A stretch of 64,000 nt of DNA from Bacteroidales bacterium UBA2861 (GTDB lineage: Bacteria; Bacteroidota; Bacteroidia; Bacteroidales; UBA932). Of this stretch, positions 10,120-16,705 are shown piece after piece (the stretch's first letter is position 1; every line of letters begins with the position of its first letter). The notes beneath the pieces were generated by a model, which did not search any database, was not told the DNA's origin, and worked only from the letters and a program-made list of their open reading frames with translations. The DNA is taken from positions 28,018 through 92,017 of the forward strand of contig DEFD01000027.1 in NCBI GenBank assembly GCA_002350615.1, read 5' to 3'. The translations under genes and the position numbers were made by a program.

Positions 10120-10124
10120 TATCG

Positions 10125-10132
10125 CAAATATA
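10125..10132 (-). promoter_or_regulatory. Bacteroidota -7 box for ncRNA copy A
   Basis: Minus-strand TATATTTG, an exact TAnnTTTG match, followed within 7 nt by the first hairpin of the RNA. A good -33 TTTG is not obvious. Confidence 0.6.
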
Positions 10133-10155
10133 AGAAATAATCTTCGTTTTATTTG

Positions 10156-10163
10156 TATATTTG
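10156..10163 (+). promoter_or_regulatory. -7 box for the DUF6922 gene
   Basis: TATATTTG ends 9 nt before the ATG at 10173, giving a leader of only a few bases. It is back to back with the minus-strand promoter at 10125-10132. Confidence 0.6.
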
Positions 10164-10172
10164 CACACAACC

Positions 10173-10478
10173 ATGACCCAAACGGAGTACATAAACGGTT
10201 TTTCAAGCTATATCTTCTGGGATGCTGATTCCAAGACGATTGACCCTGAAATCAATGCGCCCTATATTGTCCAGCGCGTATTGGAGTATGGTCAGATTGG
10301 CGATTGGAGGCATCTGCTGGACTTTTACGGCTTAAGCAGAATTACTGATCTTGCCAAAAAGTTTCGCTCCCTCGAGCCTCGCGCTCTTTCATTTATAAGT
10401 ACCGTCTCCAATACTCCGATAGATCAATTCAGATGTTACACCTTGAGACAATCGAACCCGGAACATTGCAACTTCTGA
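10173..10478 (+). CDS. DUF6922-type protein, antitoxin-side partner of an AbiEii-like toxin
   Basis: 101 residues from the ATG at 10173 (a TTG at 10161 lies within the -7 box and is unlikely). The pattern SYIFWDADSKTIDP, then IVQRVLEYGQIGDWRHLLDFYG and the ending FRCYTLRQSNPEHCNF, matches small Bacteroidota proteins I associate with DUF6922. These are regularly encoded directly upstream of AbiEii/AbiGii nucleotidyltransferase toxins, as here, with the start of the toxin frame overlapping by 46 nt. An antitoxin role is inferred from this arrangement only. Lower GC than dtd suggests acquisition. The locus is bracketed by dtd 3'-end repeats. Confidence 0.65.
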   Translation: MTQTEYINGFSSYIFWDADSKTIDPEINAPYIVQRVLEYGQIGDWRHLLDFYGLSRITDLAKKFRSLEPRALSFISTVSNTPIDQFRCYTLRQSNPEHCNF

Positions 10479-10708
10479 AAAGTCTGCAAGCGATTCCTGC
10501 CCTTAAAGACTTTTTGCTTAAACATTTTTCACTTCAGGAGATCCTGGACCTGTACATGGAGAAATACCCAGATGGTTCAGTCTTCATAGCCATGAAAAGC
10601 CTCACGTATTTTGATGATGCAGAGTCGGACCCGATGCCTAAAATGTTTGAAGATGTCTCCTGGGAGACAGTAAAAAATTCCATTCGCAAGGCAGTTTCCC
10701 AACTCTGA
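10433..10708 (+). pseudogene. AbiEii-like toxin with the catalytic core deleted in frame
   Basis: 91 residues. The first 27 (MLHLETIEPGTLQLLKSLQA...) match the start of AbiEii/AbiGii nucleotidyltransferase toxins. From about residue 28 (FLLKHFSLQEILDLYMEKY, then AMKSLTYFDDAESDPMP and ETVKNSIRKAV) it matches the extreme C terminus of the same family. The middle of a normal toxin (roughly 230-300 residues), including the GG[TS]AL and D-x-D nucleotidyltransferase residues, is missing with the frame preserved. It therefore cannot be an active nucleotidyltransferase. It may be a dead remnant, or a small protein kept because it still binds the upstream partner. The join is inferred from memory of the family and needs an alignment. 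Confidence 0.6.
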
Positions 10709-10725
10709 TTCTTGCTCGTAGTCCT

Positions 10726-10863
10726 GCGCCGACATGAAGGTCTCCCTCGTCAACGACGGCCCCGTAACGATATGCATCGACTCCAAGAACAGGGAATACC
10801 TTTCATTCCCGGACTAAGGGCCCTCGCCCGGGCTTTAATGTTGAGAAGTGTGCAAGGTGTCCC
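10726..10863 (+). repeat. dtd 3'-end repeat, copy 2
   Basis: Repeats 9667-9803, including the last 23 or so codons of dtd but without the rest of the gene. It begins 18 nt after the stop of the AbiEii-like remnant and marks the right boundary of the inserted segment. Confidence 0.9.
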
Positions 10864-10935
10864 GTTTTCAAGGACACCTTACACAAAAACGGCCAATTTC
10901 GTGCACGGTGTCCTCGTTTTTGGGACACCGTGCAC
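10848..10935. repeat. Two further GGTGTCC/GGACACC hairpins
   Basis: Hairpin 10848-10884 has arms 10848-10862 and 10872-10884; hairpin 10901-10935 has 13-nt arms GTGCACGGTGTCC and its complement. The core matches 9788-9826. The remaining bases 10936-11023 hold nothing I can name. Confidence 0.8.
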
Positions 10936-11023
10936 ACTATTCGGCTTGCAATCGTTCCTTATGCTGAGTCTTTATTCCCGCCGGAGGTAGCCCCAACAAT
11001 CGTCTTTCATCGGAGGTTTTCCC

Positions 11024-11587
11024 TCAAGCGACACCCGCTATCAATTTATCTGCTGTCATAGCTCTAAAGTTTAGATGCTTGATTGCATAGAAATGATAAT
11101 CAAAGTAAACTGCGCAACTGACAAATGCCCCATATTTCTTACGAACATATTCTTTTAGAAGACTCAACTCTTCTTCTGAATCAGCAATGAAAACCCGGCA
11201 AATTTCTTTGCTATAGGAAAAAATCTGAAAAAATGGGCATTTGAAAATATCGCCCTCCCTCTTGAGCAAATTTCCTACCCACACAATATATCCACTTGCA
11301 GTAATTGAATGCTAAATTTCATGCTTACACAATTCAGCGATGATGGCAGTGCCGTACCCCATTTCTCTCATATCTTTTCGAACAGCAAGATAGTCTATTT
11401 CCAATGTCGGATACATTGCTCCGTTTTGAATGGCGCCGTTGTCATCAAGATATCCCCAAGCATCCCCGTGCGGTACATCTTGAAATAGGCTCAGGGTGGA
11501 ATGAATAAAGGTATCCATCGGCTGGATACCACATTCAAAATCAACTAAAGAATCAGCCGCATGCGAGGCTGAAAGTACCACGACCAT
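11024..11587 (-). pseudogene. GNAT acetyltransferase broken by an in-frame amber codon
   Basis: The ATG at 11587 opens a 91-codon frame (VLSASHAADSLVDFECG, QPMDTFIHSTL, then the acetyl-CoA-side segment LEIDYLAVRKDMREMGYGTA) that looks like the N-terminal half of a GNAT N-acetyltransferase. It hits TAG at 11314-11312. The same frame continues without another stop to 11024 (IVWVGNLLKREG, KEICRVFIADSEEE, DYHFYAIKHLNFRAMTADK), giving about 187 codons in all, a normal GNAT size. I read this as one gene with a premature stop; two separate genes or readthrough are alternatives. Its 3' end is duplicated at 20745-20822. A 47-codon ORF lies just upstream in a TA-like layout. Confidence 0.6.
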
Positions 11588-11604
11588 ATAGTCCCCCACC
11601 GACT

Positions 11605-11748
11605 CTACTTCTTCGACTCTTCAGATGGTTTGGCTCGAACTATCTTTTGTTCACAAGAACGGTTATTGCGTACTATGACAATCTGTTCACGAAGTTTCTC
11701 CGCGAACACCCCCTTGATGGGACGCCTGTCTGTCTTAATTCCAAGCAT
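11605..11748 (-). CDS. 47-residue basic protein upstream of the GNAT gene, putative antitoxin
   Basis: Encodes 47 residues (MLGIKTDRRPIKG..., ending in SEESKK), rich in Arg/Lys. It ends 17 nt before the GNAT start on the same strand, so the two look co-transcribed. A -7 box TATATTTG (minus strand, 11801-11794) lies about 46 nt upstream. GNAT-type toxins are usually preceded by a small antitoxin gene, but those are generally longer RHH proteins; I do not recognise a domain here. The antitoxin role is inferred from position alone. Confidence 0.45.
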   Translation of the reverse strand: MLGIKTDRRPIKGVFAEKLREQIVIVRNNRSCEQKIVRAKPSEESKK

Positions 11749-11831
11749 ACGCAATGACCTTTTTGCAAATTAAATAAAAACAATCTGAATCTCCAAATAT
11801 AACATTCGTTTGATGACAGCTTTCTTTCGTA

Positions 11832-11859
11832 CCGACTCCAAGAGCATGGAATGACTTTG
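11832..11859 (+). repeat. Degenerate third copy of the dtd 3' terminus
   Basis: 28 bases that match the dtd end (CGACTCCAAGA core plus the GGAATGA stop region) at 24 positions. It lies upstream of the GNAT locus and so brackets that insert with copy 2. Confidence 0.6.
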
Positions 11860-11882
11860 GTCCTCAGCTGGACAATTCACCT

Positions 11883-12122
11883 CTAAGCCCCTTCTAGGAT
11901 CTCTTCGGTGGGCGAGGTCCGATTTTTCTGGCGACACCTCGCCCGGGCGAATTGCCTCATACCCCCTTCTCGACCCATTCCGGTGGGCGAGATCCCCGCG
12001 CCGAGAAGGGCTTCCCCCTGCGCATCGCTTACTTTCCCGCTCAGTTGTACGTTCTGGGCGGAAATGCCCAGCGGGAAAAAGAGCCCCGCAAAAAGCGTCA
12101 ATATCTTTCCGGATAATCTCAT
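11883..12122 (-). pseudogene. Truncated 5' remnant of a secreted or TonB-receptor-type gene
   Basis: The ATG at 12122 overlaps the transporter stop (ATGA). It starts a signal peptide (LSGKILTLFAGLFFPLGISAQ) followed by NVQLSGKVSDAQGEALLGA, the opening strand pattern of the CarboxypepD_reg-like domain that begins many Bacteroidota TonB-dependent receptors. After about 44 codons the frame runs into the REP-like repeat (11910-12009) and stops at 11883. It is probably the head of a gene formerly co-transcribed with the transporter, truncated by repeat insertion or deletion. Whether the stub is translated is unknown. Confidence 0.5.
11910..12009. repeat. REP-like palindromic element, GGGCGAGGT family, copy 1
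   Basis: 9-bp perfect arms GGGCGAGGT (11910-11918) and its complement (11936-11944), then a second hairpin with arms 11965-11972 and 12002-12009. The left 15 bases are identical to those at 19361. Confidence 0.8.
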
Positions 12123-13450
12123 GCCTTTTCTTCGTGAATATAACCGTCGTCCTTTATGTTCCAAAGGAAAGCGCAAAGGACGCCTCCCAGGACTGCGAAC
12201 CCGGCCATAAGTATAAACAGTTTGTTCCAACCGAAACGGTCGCTGAACCAGCCGAGGCCAGCTCCGGTGATAATGACCGAGACATAACTCATCAGCCCTA
12301 TCAGACCCACCGCCGAAGAAGCGGCCTTCTTGGTCGCATGCTTTGAAGCCGTTACTCCGAGAAGGGCCTGGGGTCCGTAAAGGAAGAATCCCGCAAGGGA
12401 GAGAATCCCAAGCACCAGGACAGGCGATGCCGACTCCGGAAGCAGTTGAAGGACGACCAGGCACAGTGCCACCAGCCCCATTTCCACGGCACATACGCGG
12501 TGCGTCTTTCCTCCGAAGAAATGATCGCTGATCCAACCGGCGCAAAGCATTCCCGCGCAGCCCGCGACTTCGAAAATTCCGATGGTCCATCCGGCCAGGT
12601 GCGGAGACAGGGGAACCGACATTTTCCCGAGGAAAGTAGGTCCCCAGTCCAGCACGGCGAAACGTACAACATAGACAAAAAGGTCCGTAATCGCAAGGAC
12701 CCAGATCACGGGGTTGAGGAAGACCTTCTTCCGTACGAAAGCCCTGTAGGCTTCGGGAGAATCGTTGTCGTCAAGTTCCGTCTTCGTGTCCGGAAGTTCG
12801 GGAAGCCCGACCGAGGAGGGAGTGTCCCTCAGCGTTATTATTATAAACAGTATACCGAGCGCGGCGATTGCTCCCGGAATCCAGAAACACAGCCTCCAGT
12901 CCCCCGTGCTGCTGACTATATAGCCGCAGAGGACCGCGAGAATGCCTGCCCCTATCGAATGCGAAGTGTTCCAGATCGCCGTCTTTGTGGCAAGTTCCTT
13001 AGGTGCCACCCAGTGGTTCAGAAGTCGGTTGCAAGGAGGGAAGCCGCAACCCTGGAACACGTTGTTGAGAACAAGCAGGATTCCCATTACAAGCACCATC
13101 GTCCCTACGAAATCGGGGCCTCCAGCCTGGCCGGTGATCAAGGTTGATATCCTGTCGCTCCATCCGAAGAGGAAATTAAGCCCGACGCAGGCGCTGAGTC
13201 CGATTACGAGGTGCCATCTGGCATTGAAGCGGTCCGCGATAAATCCGTTGAGGAATTTGGACACTCCATATATTATTCCCACGAGGGAAAGGATGATTCC
13301 GAAGTCCGTATTTGTAATGCCATACCGGGCACTGAGCACGGGCATCGCAAAGGAGAAATTCTTCCTCACGAAATAAAACATGGAGTAGCCTATCATCGAG
13401 CAGATGATGACCCGCCATTGCCAATATGAAAATGACCGCTTAGTCTGCAT
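12119..13450 (-). CDS. Organophosphate:phosphate antiporter, MFS (GlpT/UhpT family)
   Basis: 443 residues from the ATG at 13450 (a GTG at 13453 overlaps the upstream stop). Twelve hydrophobic segments are expected for this family. The N terminus (SYWQWRVIICSMIGYSMFYFVRKNFS) has the hallmark YxxxYxxRKxx pattern of OPA transporters, and GVSKFLNGFIADRFNARW is the MFS loop 2-3 motif. It should exchange a phosphorylated small molecule for phosphate across the inner membrane. The upstream G3P dehydrogenase makes glycerol-3-phosphate a likely substrate, but a hexose phosphate cannot be excluded. It is probably co-transcribed from the operator-controlled promoter at 14563. Confidence 0.88.
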   Translation of the reverse strand: MQTKRSFSYWQWRVIICSMIGYSMFYFVRKNFSFAMPVLSARYGITNTDFGIILSLVGIIYGVSKFLNGFIADRFNARWHLVIGLSACVGLNFLFGWSDRISTLITGQAGGPDFVGTMVLVMGILLVLNNVFQGCGFPPCNRLLNHWVAPKELATKTAIWNTSHSIGAGILAVLCGYIVSSTGDWRLCFWIPGAIAALGILFIIITLRDTPSSVGLPELPDTKTELDDNDSPEAYRAFVRKKVFLNPVIWVLAITDLFVYVVRFAVLDWGPTFLGKMSVPLSPHLAGWTIGIFEVAGCAGMLCAGWISDHFFGGKTHRVCAVEMGLVALCLVVLQLLPESASPVLVLGILSLAGFFLYGPQALLGVTASKHATKKAASSAVGLIGLMSYVSVIITGAGLGWFSDRFGWNKLFILMAGFAVLGGVLCAFLWNIKDDGYIHEEKA

Positions 13451-13452
13451 CA

Positions 13453-14505
13453 CTAAATGTGTTCGAATGTGAATGCCTCCCAGGGAAGGTCCGCATCGGC
13501 CTTACCCTTGTCAAGGATATCCACGATATGCATCAGGAGAGGGAAATCCTTGAGGTCCACAAGCCCCAGTTCCGCTTTGCGGCGGATTGCCTGGCCCATT
13601 ACACGGGTGATTACCAGGCTCTCCAGGGTGATGCCGGCGAGGGCCTCGGTGACCTCTTCATAATTGAGGCCGCGCCCCATGAGCACGCCGCATTTACGGG
13701 TCCTTCCGCTGAAAATCGTCACGTAAAGGTCTCCAAGACCTATGCACTCGGATTCGAAACTGCCTCCCTGCATCTTCATAAGGGCATGGGTTTCGCGGAC
13801 CGCCTGGGTGAAAGTACCGGCCTGGGAGTTGTAATGCTGAGGTTCGTCTTCTCCGTGCCAGCGGGTATTCAGGCCGACCGCAAGGGTGACTGCCATTGCA
13901 TAGGCGTTCTTGAGTGCCACGGCACTTTCAAGTCCGATCACGTCGTCCGTAAGGGAAATGTGATAGTAAGGACGCTGCATCGCTTCTTTCATCATCCTAA
14001 GGGCCTTGGGATCCTTGCCGCAGAAACCCACCTCCGAAGGGTCCATGAATACGAGTTCGTAGGATGTGCACGGGCCGCCGATCGCACAGATTGTCCTGTT
14101 GATTCCCCGCTTTGCAAGTTCACTCTCCCAGTATCCGGGATAAGAAAGCAGAGACCCGTCCTCTGTAGCCCTGAGGCCTTTGGTGACTGAAAGTACGGGC
14201 AGCTGCGGATCCAGTTTCGTGAGTATTTCCTCCAGGAACCAGTCCACCCCGAATGAAGAGACGCCGCCTATCATGAAATCGGCTCCCTTTACGACGTCCT
14301 GCCACTCTTTGAAATAATGGAATTTCACATTCTCCGGGAAGGGACGGCAGAACTTTTCGTGTTTGCCGGTTGCGATATAACCGTCAATAATCCCGTCGTC
14401 CAGGCATGTCCCCACTATATGGACATCATTCCCGTTTTCGGCGGCCGGAAAGGCCAGGGCCGATCCCATCATACCTGCTCCCAAAATAACAATCTTGCGT
14501 TTCAT
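13453..14505 (-). CDS. NAD(P)-dependent glycerol-3-phosphate dehydrogenase family protein
   Basis: 350 residues from the ATG at 14505 (a longer frame upstream is untranslated leader). N-terminal Rossmann motif VILGAGMMGSALA, then SVTKGLRA, GGPCTSYELVF and VALKNAYAMAVTLAVGLN with the GpsA active-site lysine region, and GDLYVTIFSGRTRKCG near the end. It would interconvert dihydroxyacetone phosphate and glycerol-3-phosphate. Placement with an organophosphate transporter under a LacI regulator suggests a catabolic or salvage role rather than the housekeeping lipid gene. The sequence is divergent from E. coli GpsA; a related phosphosugar substrate is possible. Confidence 0.85.
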   Translation of the reverse strand: MKRKIVILGAGMMGSALAFPAAENGNDVHIVGTCLDDGIIDGYIATGKHEKFCRPFPENVKFHYFKEWQDVVKGADFMIGGVSSFGVDWFLEEILTKLDPQLPVLSVTKGLRATEDGSLLSYPGYWESELAKRGINRTICAIGGPCTSYELVFMDPSEVGFCGKDPKALRMMKEAMQRPYYHISLTDDVIGLESAVALKNAYAMAVTLAVGLNTRWHGEDEPQHYNSQAGTFTQAVRETHALMKMQGGSFESECIGLGDLYVTIFSGRTRKCGVLMGRGLNYEEVTEALAGITLESLVITRVMGQAIRRKAELGLVDLKDFPLLMHIVDILDKGKADADLPWEAFTFEHI

Positions 14506-14540
14506 AATAAAATATTGTTCTAATAATCTCTTTTCTGGTT

Positions 14541-14556
14541 GGGTGCACGTGCACCC
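14541..14556. promoter_or_regulatory. LacI-family operator, perfect palindrome
   Basis: GGGTGCACGTGCACCC is a 16-bp perfect inverted repeat with the central CpG typical of LacI/GalR operators. It begins 7 nt downstream of the minus-strand -7 box (14570-14563), so it covers the transcription start of the dehydrogenase-transporter operon. It lies between that operon and the divergent LacI-type gene. Confidence 0.8.
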
Positions 14557-14562
14557 ACAGTG

Positions 14563-14570
14563 CAAATATA
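14563..14570 (-). promoter_or_regulatory. -7 box of the G3P dehydrogenase-transporter operon
   Basis: Minus-strand TATATTTG, an exact TAnnTTTG. The operator follows directly, implying repression by blocking initiation. Confidence 0.7.
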
Positions 14571-14602
14571 AGCCTTAAAAATTAAAATCAAAAAAATATT
14601 AG

Positions 14603-14610
14603 TATTTTTG
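14603..14610 (+). promoter_or_regulatory. -7 box of the LacI-family gene
   Basis: TATTTTTG matches TAnnTTTG; the GTG start at 14630 is 20 nt downstream. Confidence 0.55.
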
Positions 14611-14629
14611 CGGCCAAACAAGAAGCATA

Positions 14630-15688
14630 GTGCAGAAAGCGAGCAATAAAACTCCTACAGTCTTTGATGTAGCAGATTTGGCCGGGGTGTCCAGGGGCAC
14701 CGTGGACAGGGTTTTGTACGGAAGGGGGCGCGTGTCTCATGAGACCAGGGAAAAAGTTCTTTCCGCAATCTCTACCCTGAACTATATCCCGAACTCTCAC
14801 GCATCCCAGCTCGCATCCAGGAAAGAATACCTCTTCTGCTGCCTGATTCCCGAATATTCCAAGGGTGAATACTGGGAGTATATGAATACAGGCTTCCTTG
14901 AGGCGGCAAAGGACTTTTCCTCCTACAGTCTGAAGCTGGAAATCTACTATTACAACCAGAACGATGTGGCCTCCTTCGTGGAGAACAGCCGCAAGATACT
15001 CGAAAGCTCCCCTTCCGGCGTAATCATGAACGCCGTATTCCGTGACGAAGTCTCCCTCTTCGCCCACAAACTTGAAGAAAAGGGAATCCCCTATGCTTTC
15101 GTCGACAACAAAATAGACGAACTGGATTACATCCTTTATCACGGAGTGGACCCCTACAAGAGCGGTGCCCTGGGCGCATACCTTCTCACGGCAAGAAACG
15201 AAGTGAAGGATATACTCATGGTCCGCCTGAAGCGGGATTCCCGCCATAAGGCAGACCCTAACCGGCCGCGGCGTCACGGCTTCACCGACTATGTGGAAGA
15301 CCACTTTCCCCAGTGCCGGATACACACCATTTTCATAGACCCGGAAGATTCTGAGGGGACCATGCATGAAATGGAGGCCTTTGCAAGGAAGAATCCCGAT
15401 GTCCACCATATCGTAATGACCAATTCCCGTGTATTCCTGCTCGTGGATTATCTCAAGAAACACCCCGACCCGCAGCGGATTGTCGTGGGATTCGATGATC
15501 TTGACAAGAATCTGGATGCAGTCAGGGACGGGCTGGTGGACTGCCTTGTGACAAGGCACATCTCACAGCAATCCTATTCCTCGCTCACTTCGTTTGCCGA
15601 GTTTGTCATTCTTGGACGCAAGCCCAGGCACAGGAACCATTTCGTCCACATGGATATCCTGACGAAAATGAATTTCGACAATTATTAG
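14630..15688 (+). CDS. LacI-family transcriptional regulator
   Basis: 352 residues from a GTG start. The N-terminal helix-turn-helix is classic LacI (TVFDVADLAGVSRGTVDRVL, hinge-side ...STLNYIPNSHASQLA). Residues from about 65 on form a periplasmic-binding-protein-like sensor (CCLIPEYSKGEYWEYMNTGF, then IVVGFDDLDKNLDAVRDG). It should bind the palindrome at 14541-14556 and control the divergent dehydrogenase-transporter operon, and possibly itself. The inducer is unknown; by context a phosphorylated glycerol- or sugar-type compound. A start further upstream is excluded by the -7 box at 14603. Confidence 0.9.
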   Translation: MQKASNKTPTVFDVADLAGVSRGTVDRVLYGRGRVSHETREKVLSAISTLNYIPNSHASQLASRKEYLFCCLIPEYSKGEYWEYMNTGFLEAAKDFSSYSLKLEIYYYNQNDVASFVENSRKILESSPSGVIMNAVFRDEVSLFAHKLEEKGIPYAFVDNKIDELDYILYHGVDPYKSGALGAYLLTARNEVKDILMVRLKRDSRHKADPNRPRRHGFTDYVEDHFPQCRIHTIFIDPEDSEGTMHEMEAFARKNPDVHHIVMTNSRVFLLVDYLKKHPDPQRIVVGFDDLDKNLDAVRDGLVDCLVTRHISQQSYSSLTSFAEFVILGRKPRHRNHFVHMDILTKMNFDNY

Positions 15689-15719
15689 CCTGCATTACTT
15701 TGAAGTCAGGCAATGAATC

Positions 15720-16646
15720 TCAGAACTTTTTGAAAGGTTTGACCGGTTCCACGTGGATTGTGATGTGAGTGTCGGCACCGAAACGCTCACGAAGGGCTTG
15801 TTCTATATCGTGAGCACGGGAATGGCTTTCCAAGAGTGAGGTCCCCCCATCCATCCGAATGTGGATTTCGATGGCGTAGTGGCCTCCTATTCTCCTGGTT
15901 TTCAGGTTATGAGGATCCGAAACGTCCGGGAAAGAGCTGACGATAGAGAGAATCTCTTCCTCTATCTCCTCTGGCAGGGACACTTCCATCAGGTCAAGGA
16001 AACTATTCCTGAGCAGCATCCAAGACACTCGGACGATGAAGCATCCCACCACTATCGAGGCCAGGGGGTCCAGAACGGCCCAGCGCGCACCCATGAGGAT
16101 GGCACCTCCGATTCCGACCAGAGTGGCCAGCGAAGAGAGGGCGTCGCTGCGGTGATGCCATGCGTTGGCTTCAAGGGCTGGAGAATGCAGTTGGCGTCCC
16201 TTGTTCAATGTGTATCTATAGGTGATTTCCTTAAGGACTATCGTGGCTATGGCGCCCCAGAGTGCAATGGTGCCGGGCTTGGGGAGGTCCGCACCCTTCA
16301 ACCAGGCTATAATCTTGACGGTGCCGTTGTAGAGTACACCGCCGGCAACCAGCAGCAGCGCAATCCCTACTATGGCAGACGCCAATGTCTCGAACTTGCC
16401 GCGTCCATAGTCATATTCTTTGTCTGCCGGTTTGCTTCCGATGTGCACAAAGATGAGCACCACCGCATCAGTCACGAGGTCCGAGAGTGAGTGGATTGCA
16501 TCAGCCACCATTGCGGAGCTGCGCCCTGCAAAGCCAACCGCGAATTTCAGGGCGGTAAGAGCTATATTGACCAGGCTCCCGGCGAGAGTCACCTTGTCTA
16601 TTTCTTTCTCCCTGCCGGGGAGAATGCTATCTGAATTGTCTCCCAT
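15720..16646 (-). CDS. Cation diffusion facilitator metal transporter
   Basis: 308 residues from the ATG at 16646 (a GTG two codons upstream is also open). Six-helix CDF protein of the inner membrane that exports Zn/Fe/Mn-type divalent cations. The metal-site signatures are VADAIHSLSDLVTD in TM2 and EANAWHHRSDALSS in TM5 (HxxxD each), followed by the cytoplasmic domain with LETRR-like VSDPHNLKTRRIGGHYAIEIH. Divergent from the WYL regulator gene, with -7 boxes facing both ways between them. Metal specificity cannot be read from the sequence. Confidence 0.93.
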   Translation of the reverse strand: MGDNSDSILPGREKEIDKVTLAGSLVNIALTALKFAVGFAGRSSAMVADAIHSLSDLVTDAVVLIFVHIGSKPADKEYDYGRGKFETLASAIVGIALLLVAGGVLYNGTVKIIAWLKGADLPKPGTIALWGAIATIVLKEITYRYTLNKGRQLHSPALEANAWHHRSDALSSLATLVGIGGAILMGARWAVLDPLASIVVGCFIVRVSWMLLRNSFLDLMEVSLPEEIEEEILSIVSSFPDVSDPHNLKTRRIGGHYAIEIHIRMDGGTSLLESHSRAHDIEQALRERFGADTHITIHVEPVKPFKKF

Positions 16647-16672
16647 ATGCACGGTTTATCTGCATAACCGCA

Positions 16673-16680
16673 CAAAGATA
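16673..16680 (-). promoter_or_regulatory. -7 box of the CDF gene
   Basis: Minus-strand TATCTTTG, an exact TAnnTTTG, 26 nt before the ATG at 16646. Confidence 0.6.
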
Positions 16681-16693
16681 ATTCAATTATACG

Positions 16694-16701
16694 TATATTT
16701 G
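16694..16701 (+). promoter_or_regulatory. -7 box of the WYL regulator, leaderless start
   Basis: TATATTTG ends only 4 nt before the ATG at 16706, so the transcript would begin at or next to the start codon. Confidence 0.65.
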
Positions 16702-16705
16702 AAAC

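Noticed and set aside
9744..10127. Minus-strand ORF of 127 codons across ncRNA copy A
   Set aside because: The matching frame in copy B has an early stop, while base pairing is conserved; an RNA explanation fits better.
9741..12120. Integron-like cassette array
   Set aside because: Tandem small loci with palindromes suggested it, but no integrase and no GTTRRRY/RYYYAAC-type attC ends are visible.
12446..13376. Plus-strand ORFs opposite the transporter gene
   Set aside because: Shadow frames of a strongly supported membrane protein gene.
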